Shown here: piece by piece, positions 17,590 to 25,423 of the stretch
Position numbering within the stretch: the first letter of the stretch is position 1
How the letters are laid out: every line of letters begins with the position of its first letter
Source: Pedobacter sp.
GTDB taxonomy: Bacteria; Bacteroidota; Bacteroidia; Sphingobacteriales; Sphingobacteriaceae
Direction: 5' to 3'
NCBI GenBank assembly: GCA_014377775.1
Contig: JACMOW010000202.1
Coordinates: 1-48,992, forward strand
Length of the DNA stretch: 48,992 nt
Made by a program: the position numbers and the translations under genes
The notes under the pieces: model-generated
The model's input: only the letters and a program-made list of their open reading frames with translations
What the model was told of the DNA's origin: nothing
Database searches by the model: none

Positions 17590-18543
17590 ATGAAACTAAT
17601 CATAACTCTTCTATTAACTTTTATCACGCTATCTTCCGATGCCCAAACACAAACCTTCCCAAAATCGTTTATAGTTGCTAAAGATGGAAGTGGTGATTTT
17701 AAAACCATTCAAGAAGCCGTAAACCAAGTAAGGGATTGGTCGGAAGTGCAAGTACCTATTTATGTTAAAAAGGGAATTTATAGAGAAAAACTGATTATTC
17801 CGGCTCAAAAATCAAAAATCTCCTTAGTTGGCGAAGATGCAGCACAAACAATTATCACTTTTGATGACTATTCGGGCAAGAATGGTATGAATACTTATAC
17901 TTCACATACGGTTTTTGTGCAAGGAAACGACTTTACAGCCCAAAACCTGACTTTTGAGAATAGTGCAGGAGCTGTAGGGCAAGCAGTTGCCCTACATGTT
18001 GCTGCAGATCGTGTACTGATTAAAAATTGTAAAATTTTAGGCAATCAGGATACCTTATTTCCATCGGCAGATACCAGTAGGCAATATTACATCGATTGCT
18101 ACATAGAAGGAACAACCGATTTTATTTTTGGAGCAGCAACGGTTGTATTTGAAAATTGCCAGATCCACAGCAAAAAAAACTCCTACATTACGGCTGCTTC
18201 TACCACACAATCACAACTTTACGGCTTTGTATTTTTAAACTGTAAGTTAACTGCCGATCTTGATGCTCAAAAAGTATATTTAGGTAGACCATGGCGCCCT
18301 TACGCCCGTACTGTTTTTATCAATACCGATATGGGAAAGCATATTTTGCCACAAGGATGGCATGTTTGGAATAATAATGACAATCATTTAAACACTTATT
18401 ATGCCGAATATGGATCGTACGGACAAGGTTTTGTAAAAAAAAGTAGAGCAGCATGGTCTAAACAATTAACAAAGAAAGAAGCTAAGCAGTATACATTAAA
18501 AAATATTTTTAAAGGAACAAACACTTGGATTCCTGCTAACTAA
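17590..18543 (+). CDS. Second pectin methylesterase (CE8)
   Basis: The protein has 317 residues, two bases after the first CE8 gene. A signal peptide ends near Ala19 (SDAQTQ). The motifs are VAKDGSGDFKTIQEA, QAVALHV (about 131), NQDTLF (about 152), TDFIFGAA (about 176) and LGRPWRPYAR (about 230). It is similar to the upstream paralogue along its full length, which suggests an old tandem duplication. Having two esterases may reflect random versus processive action or different methylation patterns; that is inference. Confidence 0.93.
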   Translation: MKLIITLLLTFITLSSDAQTQTFPKSFIVAKDGSGDFKTIQEAVNQVRDWSEVQVPIYVKKGIYREKLIIPAQKSKISLVGEDAAQTIITFDDYSGKNGMNTYTSHTVFVQGNDFTAQNLTFENSAGAVGQAVALHVAADRVLIKNCKILGNQDTLFPSADTSRQYYIDCYIEGTTDFIFGAATVVFENCQIHSKKNSYITAASTTQSQLYGFVFLNCKLTADLDAQKVYLGRPWRPYARTVFINTDMGKHILPQGWHVWNNNDNHLNTYYAEYGSYGQGFVKKSRAAWSKQLTKKEAKQYTLKNIFKGTNTWIPAN

Positions 18544-18560
18544 TCTTATCATCCCCCCTT

Positions 18561-18611
18561 ACAGGTTGTCATCTAGAACGAAATGAAGGATATAAACAAT
18601 GACAAGCCTGT
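18561..18611. repeat. Imperfect palindromic intergenic repeat
   Basis: ACAGGTTGTCAT (18561-18572) pairs with ATGACAAGCCTGT (18599-18611) with one bulged base. The loop contains GAACGAAATGAAGGAT. This resembles degenerate copies of the short GTCAT..GAACGAAGTGAAGGAT repeats I know from Sphingobacteria and Flavobacteria. It sits between the second CE8 and the GH43 gene and may trim or stop transcripts there. Confidence 0.5.
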
Positions 18612-18639
18612 GCGCAATAACAAATTATAAAAATAAAAT

Positions 18640-20256
18640 ATGAAAGCATTTTTCACCGTTTTTATCACCCTCTATACTTTAACCTTAAATGCCCAACAAG
18701 CTTCAAAAACTTGGATACCCGATTTGGGCAATGGAAAGTATAAAAACCCGGTAATTAATGCCGATTACTCTGATCCAGATGCGATACGAGTTGGAAATGA
18801 TTTTTACATGGTATCTTCAAGTTTTGATGCAGTACCAGGTTTACCAATTTTGCACTCCAAAGATTTGGTCAATTGGACCATCATCGGCCATGCCCTAAAA
18901 AGACAAGTTCCTTTTGATCACTTTGCTAAAACACAGCATGGAAATGGCGTTTGGGCACCAGCCATTCGGTTTCACAACGGAGAGTTCTATATCTACTACC
19001 CCGATCCCGATTTTGGTATTTATTTAACTAAAGCAAAAAATGCAGCAGGTCCTTGGTCTAACCCTATTTTAGTAGAAGCAGGTAAGGGATTAATCGATCC
19101 TTGTCCGCTATGGGACGAAGATGGAAAAGTATATTTAGCACATGCCTACGCAGGCAGTAGAGCAGGAATAAAAAGCATCATCGTGGTTAAAAAAATGAAT
19201 ACAAGCGGCAATAGAGTTATCGACGAAGGCAAATTAGTTTACGACGGACATGAATTGGATCCCACCATTGAAGGCCCGAAATTTTATAAACGAAATGGTT
19301 TTTATTATATTTTCGCACCCGGTGGTGGAGTATCAACTGGCTGGCAAACCGTGTTACGCTCCAAAAATATTTATGGACCTTACCAGCGTAAAGTAGTAAT
19401 GGATCAAGGTAAATCTCCAATTAATGGTCCCCATCAAGGCGCTTGGGTAAATACTCCTAGTGGTGAAGATTGGTTCCTACATTTTCAGGATAAGGGTGCT
19501 TACGGACGTGTAATGCATTTACAACCCATGAAATGGATTAATGATTGGCCAGTAATTGGCATTGACGCTGATGGTAACGGAATTGGAGAGCCAGTGCAGA
19601 TCCACAAAAAACCATTAATGGCAAAACAAACAATGATTTCTACACCAGCAGAAAGTGATGAGTTTAACGGCATTAATCTAGGTTTACAATGGCAATGGCA
19701 AGCTAATCCTTTAGCAACATGGTCATTTTTGGACCCTTCAAAAGGTACATTGCGATTATTTTCGGCTAAAATGCCAGATAGCGCTAAAAATCTTTGGGAT
19801 GTGCCCAATTTGTTGTTGCAAAAGTTTCCAGCCGAGAAATTCACCGTCACCACAAAACTAACTTTTTCGCCAAACACAAAGCTTGAAAATGAAAAATCGG
19901 GTTTAATCATTGCAGGATTAAGTTATGCTAACCTCGCAATTAAAAGTAAAAAAGACGGACTTTATTTAGTTTATACAGTTTGTAAAAATGCAGATAAAGA
20001 TAAAGCAGAAGACGAAAAAGCAGTTGTAAAACTTACTTCAAATGATATTTATTTATGTGTATCTGTTGCAGAAGGTGCAAAATGCCAGTTTAGTTATAGC
20101 ATAAATGGAACTAGTTTTACCCCCATAAATGATATTTTTCAGGCAGAAGCCGGTAAATGGATAGGTGCTAAAGTTGGGTTATTTTCCGTTAGAGAACAAC
20201 AGACCAATGACTCTGGGTATGCAGATTTTGATTTTTTTAGGGTTGAAAAGTTTTAA
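18640..20256 (+). CDS. Glycoside hydrolase family 43 (beta-xylosidase/arabinofuranosidase type)
   Basis: The protein has 538 residues. A signal peptide is cut after LNA (residue 18). The five-bladed propeller (about 30-320) shows the GH43 base in YSDPDAIR (Asp45), a middle Asp in LIDPCPLWDEDGKVYL and the acid Glu211 in DPTIEGPKFYK. A C-terminal beta-sandwich (about 335-538, DEFNGINLGLQWQWQANP) matches the GH43_C2/concanavalin-like domain, typical of GH43_12-like enzymes. In this locus it would clip arabinose or xylose side groups from pectin. The sugar cannot be told from sequence alone. It probably belongs to the operon starting at 15054, although a 96-base gap with a repeat precedes it. Confidence 0.88.
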   Translation: MKAFFTVFITLYTLTLNAQQASKTWIPDLGNGKYKNPVINADYSDPDAIRVGNDFYMVSSSFDAVPGLPILHSKDLVNWTIIGHALKRQVPFDHFAKTQHGNGVWAPAIRFHNGEFYIYYPDPDFGIYLTKAKNAAGPWSNPILVEAGKGLIDPCPLWDEDGKVYLAHAYAGSRAGIKSIIVVKKMNTSGNRVIDEGKLVYDGHELDPTIEGPKFYKRNGFYYIFAPGGGVSTGWQTVLRSKNIYGPYQRKVVMDQGKSPINGPHQGAWVNTPSGEDWFLHFQDKGAYGRVMHLQPMKWINDWPVIGIDADGNGIGEPVQIHKKPLMAKQTMISTPAESDEFNGINLGLQWQWQANPLATWSFLDPSKGTLRLFSAKMPDSAKNLWDVPNLLLQKFPAEKFTVTTKLTFSPNTKLENEKSGLIIAGLSYANLAIKSKKDGLYLVYTVCKNADKDKAEDEKAVVKLTSNDIYLCVSVAEGAKCQFSYSINGTSFTPINDIFQAEAGKWIGAKVGLFSVREQQTNDSGYADFDFFRVEKF

Positions 20257-20266
20257 TGCGACTTTT

Positions 20267-20331
20267 GAGAACGATTGCACAGTTATTTTCGACCATTTAG
20301 TTTCATTCCTGTTTAAAACTGTGTAGACTTG
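20267..20331 (+). promoter_or_regulatory. Shared pectin-locus operator and -7 element upstream of GH28
   Basis: GAGAACGATTGCACAG begins at 20267 and TAGACTTG lies at 20324-20331, 57 bases on. The 12-base string TGTAGACTTGTT is identical to that before susC. Confidence 0.6.
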
Positions 20332-20365
20332 TTTATTACAAACCAATATAATCTGTACTTACCAC

Positions 20366-22036
20366 ATGAGAAAAGTAGTATCCACTCTATTTGTATTAGC
20401 TGTTTTAACCGCCTCAATTTCTTTAAATGCGCAAACGACAAATAAACCTTATTCTTTTGCTAATCTTCCAAAAATTACCAAAACTGCATTTAAAGCAGAT
20501 ACCCTAAATATTTTAAAATTTGGTGCAGTAAGCGACGGCCTAACGTTAAACACAAAGAGCATAAACAACGCAATTATTGACTGCAACAAAAGAGGGGGTG
20601 GGGTAGTGCTTATTCCAAAAGGATTATGGTTGAGTGGTCCAATTGAATTAAAAAGTAATGTGAATCTGCACCTGCAAGAAAATGCTATTCTTCAATTTAC
20701 CAAAGATTTTAATCAATACCCTTTAGTTGCCAGTAATTGGGAAGGCTTACCTCAAATGCGCAATCAATCGCCATTATGGGCTACCAACCAGCAAAACATA
20801 GCCATAACAGGTAAGGGAATTATAGACGGTGCTGGTGATGCATGGCGAATGGTTAAAAAGGATAAATTAACAGAAAGTCAATGGTCTAAATTAGTGGCTT
20901 CGGGTGGGGTGGTGAGTGAAGATAAAAAAACATGGTACCCAACAGAACAGTTCTTCAAGGCTTCAAAATTGAAAAATCCGGGAGAGATTACCCCAGATAA
21001 AACGCCTGAATTCTACCAATCTATTAAAGATTTTTTACGACCTAACTTAGTAGTGCTTACCTCATGTAAGCGAATTTTATTAGAAGGGGTTACCTTTCAA
21101 AATTCAGCTGCTTGGAATATACATCCACTCATGTGTGAAGATTTAACGGTTACGAATATTTATGCGAAAAACCCATGGTACGCGCAAAATGGGGATGGAA
21201 TTGATCTTGAATCATGTAAAAATGTTCTAATTGAAGGAAGTACGTTTGATGTAGGTGATGATGGAATCTGTATTAAATCGGGCAGAGATGCCGCTGGAAG
21301 GAAAAGAGGCATGCCTACCGAAAATGTGATTATTCGCAACAGTACAGTTTATCATGCGCATGGTGGGTTTGTGATTGGTAGTGAAATGAGTGGTGGGGCA
21401 AAGAATATATTTGTGTACGATTGTTCATTTATTGGAACAGATATTGGTCTCCGCTTTAAAACTACCCGTGGACGAGGTGGTGTAGTGGAGAAAATATTCA
21501 TCAAAAACATCAATATGATTGGCATTGTAGGTGAAGCAATTTTATTTGATATGTATTATGCTGCAGTTGATCCAATTCTCTTAAAGGGAGATAAGAGAGA
21601 TGCGCCAAAAGTAGTGATGTTGCCTATAACCGAAGAAACGCCAGTATTTAGAGATTTTCATATCGCTAATGTAGCCTGTGATGGGGCTGCAAAAGCGATC
21701 TTTATTCGCGGGCTACCTGAATTGAGTATCAGTAACATCAGCCTTGAAAACCTTAGCATTAAAGCTAAGGAAGGGATCGATATTCAAGAAGCAAAAAACA
21801 TAACCCTTAACAACGTGAGTTTGGTAGTTACTGAAGCAGAGCCATTAATAAACATCCAAAATGGAAATCAAATTAACTTAAAAAATGTAAAATACAATAC
21901 TGCACGAGTCCTTTTCCGCATTAGCGGAGATCGGAATAGTGCGATCCAGTCTTCGGGTTTAGATACCTCAAAAGCAAAAATTAAAACCGAATTTTTGGTA
22001 GGAGCAGAAGAAAAATCACTACAGATAAACAAGTAA
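20366..22036 (+). CDS. Polygalacturonase (GH28)
   Basis: The protein has 556 residues. After a signal peptide (about 22 residues) comes the N-terminal ILKFGAVSDGLTLNTKSI motif of pectin beta-helix enzymes. The GH28 catalytic set is complete: NGDGID (about 275), VGDDGICIKSG (about 297), HAHGGFVIGSE (about 332) and LRFKTTRGRGG (about 362). Two aspartates act as acid and a third as base in an inverting cut of alpha-1,4-galacturonan. Length and the extended loops fit exo-acting or rhamnogalacturonan-type GH28, but endo versus exo cannot be decided. It is first of a three-gene group (GH28, GH105, PL10) behind its own operator. Confidence 0.93.
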   Translation: MRKVVSTLFVLAVLTASISLNAQTTNKPYSFANLPKITKTAFKADTLNILKFGAVSDGLTLNTKSINNAIIDCNKRGGGVVLIPKGLWLSGPIELKSNVNLHLQENAILQFTKDFNQYPLVASNWEGLPQMRNQSPLWATNQQNIAITGKGIIDGAGDAWRMVKKDKLTESQWSKLVASGGVVSEDKKTWYPTEQFFKASKLKNPGEITPDKTPEFYQSIKDFLRPNLVVLTSCKRILLEGVTFQNSAAWNIHPLMCEDLTVTNIYAKNPWYAQNGDGIDLESCKNVLIEGSTFDVGDDGICIKSGRDAAGRKRGMPTENVIIRNSTVYHAHGGFVIGSEMSGGAKNIFVYDCSFIGTDIGLRFKTTRGRGGVVEKIFIKNINMIGIVGEAILFDMYYAAVDPILLKGDKRDAPKVVMLPITEETPVFRDFHIANVACDGAAKAIFIRGLPELSISNISLENLSIKAKEGIDIQEAKNITLNNVSLVVTEAEPLINIQNGNQINLKNVKYNTARVLFRISGDRNSAIQSSGLDTSKAKIKTEFLVGAEEKSLQINK

Positions 22037-22047
22037 ACTAAAAACAG

Positions 22048-23979
22048 ATGAGATCTTCTTTCATAAAATATATATTATTTGTGGCATTATTTGCAATTTC
22101 TTTTCAAATAAAAGCACAGCAAAGCAAGTCACTTTCTGAACAAATGGCGGCTACCGTAATGAGCATTTGGAAAGACACCCTGAATACCACTCCATCTGGT
22201 TTTAAACCTACAAAATGGTCGTACGATTTAGGGGTTGTTTACGAAGGTTTTGAAGGTATCTGGAAAAGAACAGGAGACGCATCTTATTTTAAAGCCTTAC
22301 AAAAAAATATGGATTCCTATTTAACCAAAGAGGGTGGCATAAATAATTATAAGCAAACTGATTTTAATATCGATAATGTTAAAAATGGTCGCACCTTATT
22401 AATGTTATATAAAGTAACTGGTCAGCAGAAATATTTTAAAGCTGCTACCTTGCTGTGGGATCAACTGCAACAACAACCCCGAACCAAAGAAGGTGGTTTC
22501 TGGCATAAAAAGATCTATCCTAATCAAATGTGGTTAGATGGTTTGTATATGGGCGAACCTTTTTATGCCGAATATGCTGCATTCATTAAAAATGATAAGG
22601 CTTTCGACGATATCGCCAACCAGTTTATTTGGATGGAAAAAAATTCTATTGACACCAAAACCGGCTTAATGTACCATGGTTGGGATGAATCAAAAACAGA
22701 GCAATGGGCCAATAAAATTACTGGTAAATCACCTCATTTTTGGGGTAGAGCAATGGGTTGGTACGGAATGGCATTGGTTGATGTTTTGGATAATTTTCCT
22801 ATAAATCACCCCAAAAGAAAAGAACTGTTAGCTATTTTAAGCCGATATGCCATTGCGATTCAAAAAGTTCAAGATGTAAAAACGGGTTTGTGGTACGATA
22901 TTTTAGATCTGCCAAAAGGAAAGGATAACTATCATGAGGCATCAGCATCAAACATGTTTGTTTATACCTATGCAAAGGCCGTACGCATGGGTTATTTGCC
23001 AAAAGCATATTTCGGTGTAGCGGATAAAGGATATAAAGGAATTAAAAATGCTTTTATTGAACCAGGTGGGATTGATAAAATAAATTTAACTGGAACTGTT
23101 AGTGTATCGGGTTTAGGTGGTAAACCTTACCGTGATGGCAGTTATACCTATTATTTGAGCGAAAAAGTAGTAGTTAATGACCCCAAAGGAGTAGGTGCAT
23201 TTTTGCTCGCGGCCAATGAAATTGAACTGGCAGCGTTGCCAAAACCAGGCTTAGGTAAAACCGTGTTGTTAGATTCGTACTTTAATAACGAAACTAAAAT
23301 AGATCAAAGTGGAAATTCTTTGGTATGGCATTACAAATGGGATGAACAAGCCAATGGAGGATTTTCATTTTTAGGGGGCTTATTCAATACGGCTGGGTTC
23401 AAAACAAAAACCTTATATCAAGCACCAACAGTAGCAAACTTAAAAGCGGCGTCGATTTACATCATTGTAGATCCTGACTTTGAGAAAGAAAATCCAAAGC
23501 CAAATTTTGTATCAGAGCCTAACATCAATGCAATTACAGCTTGGGTAAAAGCAGGTGGAGTTTTAGTATTGATGGCTAATGACGCGCCAAATGCAGAATT
23601 AAAGCATTTTAACGAATTGGCGGCTAAATTTGGTGTGTTTTTTAATGGCGATAGCAAAGGAAAGGTTCCAGTACCTACAAATTTTGAAACGGCAAAAGTG
23701 GTTGTTCCATCGGGTAACGAAATTTTTAAAAGTCCAAGCAATTTATTTATTAAAGAATACAGCAGTTTAAAACTGTCTGAAAATGCAAAACCCGTTCTAA
23801 AAGATGCAGCTGGAGACAATGTAATGTCGATTACCAAAATGGGAAAGGGAATAGTTTATATTATTGGTGATCCGTGGTTGTATAATGAATATGTTGATGG
23901 TAGAAAATTACCTGATACGTACGATAATTTTAAAGCGGCAACTGATTTAGTGAGCTGGCTTTCGAAACAGATAATATAG
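22048..23979 (+). CDS. GH105 unsaturated uronyl hydrolase with C-terminal DUF4350-like domain
   Basis: The protein has 643 residues. After a signal peptide (about 23 residues) an alpha/alpha barrel (about 30-390) shows YteR-type motifs: QMWLDGLYMGEPF (catalytic Asp about 164), FWGRAMGWYGMALVD and EASASNMFVYTYAKAVR. GH105 enzymes hydrate and release the unsaturated galacturonate left at chain ends by lyases, supplying the KduI/KduD route encoded downstream. Residues about 395-643 form a second domain like DUF4350 (VLLDSYFNNE, IYIIVDPDFEKENP, AWVKAGGVLVLMANDAPN, GIVYIIGDPWLYNEY), a class-I glutamine-amidotransferase-like fold of unknown role. It starts 11 bases after GH28. Confidence 0.9.
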   Translation: MRSSFIKYILFVALFAISFQIKAQQSKSLSEQMAATVMSIWKDTLNTTPSGFKPTKWSYDLGVVYEGFEGIWKRTGDASYFKALQKNMDSYLTKEGGINNYKQTDFNIDNVKNGRTLLMLYKVTGQQKYFKAATLLWDQLQQQPRTKEGGFWHKKIYPNQMWLDGLYMGEPFYAEYAAFIKNDKAFDDIANQFIWMEKNSIDTKTGLMYHGWDESKTEQWANKITGKSPHFWGRAMGWYGMALVDVLDNFPINHPKRKELLAILSRYAIAIQKVQDVKTGLWYDILDLPKGKDNYHEASASNMFVYTYAKAVRMGYLPKAYFGVADKGYKGIKNAFIEPGGIDKINLTGTVSVSGLGGKPYRDGSYTYYLSEKVVVNDPKGVGAFLLAANEIELAALPKPGLGKTVLLDSYFNNETKIDQSGNSLVWHYKWDEQANGGFSFLGGLFNTAGFKTKTLYQAPTVANLKAASIYIIVDPDFEKENPKPNFVSEPNINAITAWVKAGGVLVLMANDAPNAELKHFNELAAKFGVFFNGDSKGKVPVPTNFETAKVVVPSGNEIFKSPSNLFIKEYSSLKLSENAKPVLKDAAGDNVMSITKMGKGIVYIIGDPWLYNEYVDGRKLPDTYDNFKAATDLVSWLSKQII

Positions 23980-23988
23980 TTAGGACAT

Positions 23989-25023
23989 ATGAAAAATATC
24001 ACAAATACATTTTTATTTTCGGTTTGCTTAGGGCTAACAAGTTGTGCAACAGCTCAGAATGTAACTTCAACAGCTCTAAATACAGATTTAATTGCAGAAC
24101 GAATGCTAGTTTATCAATTAAGTAATGGTGCTTGGCCAAAACAGTTAAATGGTGGTAGTGTTGTAAAATACGAAACGCCAATAGATGAGGAGCTGATGAC
24201 TAAAATTAAAGCGACAACTTACCTACATGCAACAATTGATAATAGAGCTACCAGTAGAGAAATTAACGCATTAGTAAAAGCTTATAAAGCGACAAGCAAC
24301 CGAGCTTATTTACTAGCGGCAGAAAAAGGTATTGATTATCTCTTCAAAGCACAATATGCCAATGGCGGATGGCCCCAATATTATCCTGATAAGAACCTTT
24401 ACAGAGCTGAAATAACCTACAATGACGACGCTATGGTTAATGTGCTAAATATTATGCTCAATATTGTAACCCAAAGTAGTGATTTTGACGTTGTAAATAA
24501 AGCCTACATTGGTAAAGCTGAAGATGCAGTTAAAAGAGGAATAGATTGTATCTTAAAAACTCAGGTTCTCCAGAATGGGAAACTAAGTATTTGGGCAGCA
24601 CAATATGATCAAAATACTTTGAAACCTACAAAAGCTAGAAATTTTGAACCAGCTTCTTTAAGTACATCAGAGTCCGTTAACATTCTTAGGTTTTTAATGA
24701 AAGTTAAAAATCCACCTTTATCAATAAAAGCTGCAATTACAAGTGGAATAAATTGGTTTGAAACTGCAAAAATTGAAGGCTATAAGTTTGATAAAATGCC
24801 GAGTGGCGATAAGGGTTTAATCACAGATCCTACATCAACTATTTGGGCAAGATTCTATGATTTTAATTCCAATAAACCAATTTTTGGGGATAGAGATAAT
24901 TCTGTGAAAAATAATGTGGCCGACATTAGTTTCGAACGAAGGAATGGTTATGCTTGGTATGGAAACTGGGGTTTTAACTTACTTTTGAAAGACTACCCAA
25001 AATGGGTAAAAGCTAATCCTTGA
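23989..25023 (+). CDS. Pectate lyase (PL10)
   Basis: The protein has 344 residues. The N-terminus has a lipobox-like LTSC (Cys19), so it may be a lipoprotein; a plain signal-peptidase cut near ATAQ is the alternative. The body is an alpha/alpha toroid with PL10 landmarks: NGAWPKQ, ATIDNRATSREI, YLFKAQYANGGWPQYYPD, TYNDDAMVNVL, WARFYDFNSNKPIFGDRDN (about 285-303) and FERRNGYAWYGNW. PL10 enzymes cut de-esterified homogalacturonan by calcium-dependent beta-elimination, giving unsaturated ends for the GH105. Its stop TGA overlaps an ATG (TGATG) that opens only a short broken frame, described separately. Confidence 0.9.
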   Translation: MKNITNTFLFSVCLGLTSCATAQNVTSTALNTDLIAERMLVYQLSNGAWPKQLNGGSVVKYETPIDEELMTKIKATTYLHATIDNRATSREINALVKAYKATSNRAYLLAAEKGIDYLFKAQYANGGWPQYYPDKNLYRAEITYNDDAMVNVLNIMLNIVTQSSDFDVVNKAYIGKAEDAVKRGIDCILKTQVLQNGKLSIWAAQYDQNTLKPTKARNFEPASLSTSESVNILRFLMKVKNPPLSIKAAITSGINWFETAKIEGYKFDKMPSGDKGLITDPTSTIWARFYDFNSNKPIFGDRDNSVKNNVADISFERRNGYAWYGNWGFNLLLKDYPKWVKANP

Positions 25024-25254
25024 TGATTAAGATAGGTTGTACTGATGGACATACCCAACTTCCTAATGAGGGAATGGATTAGTTAGACATGAGGCAATGG
25101 TTTTGCAAAGATCCAAAATTTATAGTCAATCGTTTTGAAGTAGAAGTTGTAGGTAAAGAAACGACAAGTCATCTTAACAATATAATTTTGCGTAGTATAT
25201 GACTTGCCAGATTTGATAAAGTGGGCCGGTAAAGGGAAACTAGTATTTCAATAA
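25023..25254 (+). pseudogene. Possible decayed gene after the pectate lyase
   Basis: ATG at 25023 overlaps the lyase stop as TGATG, a coupling arrangement. The frame reads MIKIGCTDGHTQLPNEGMD, then TAG (25080), continues in the same frame to TGA at 25200 (MRQWFCKDPKFIVNRF...), and after a one-base shift continues DLPDLIKWAGKGKLVFQ to TAA at 25252. All three pieces have protein-like composition. This suggests a broken gene that once ended the GH28-GH105-PL10 operon. I do not recognise the family. Confidence 0.35.
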
Positions 25255-25281
25255 TTGTTAAAGCAAAAGGTAGCTAAAATT

Positions 25282-25346
25282 GGGAACGATTGCGCAAATA
25301 TTTGCACTTGAATACGGTTTTTGCAAGTAAAAAATGTGTAAAATTG
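25282..25346 (+). promoter_or_regulatory. Shared pectin-locus operator and -7 element upstream of uxaB
   Basis: GGGAACGATTGCGCAAA begins at 25282 and TAAAATTG lies at 25339-25346, 57 bases later. It controls the start of the nine-gene uronate operon. The leader to ATG 25424 is about 70 bases. Confidence 0.6.
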
Positions 25347-25423
25347 TTTTAACCAAAGCTAGGATCGAATAATTTTTTCCTACCCTTAATAAAGTATAAA
25401 TCGAAAAGCCGTAGAATATAAAA

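Noticed and set aside
18601-18625. Fifth operator copy (TGTGCGCAATAAC, minus orientation) before GH43
   Set aside because: Only ATTGCGCA matches, the orientation is reversed, it lies in a repeat and no -7 element stands at the kept spacing.
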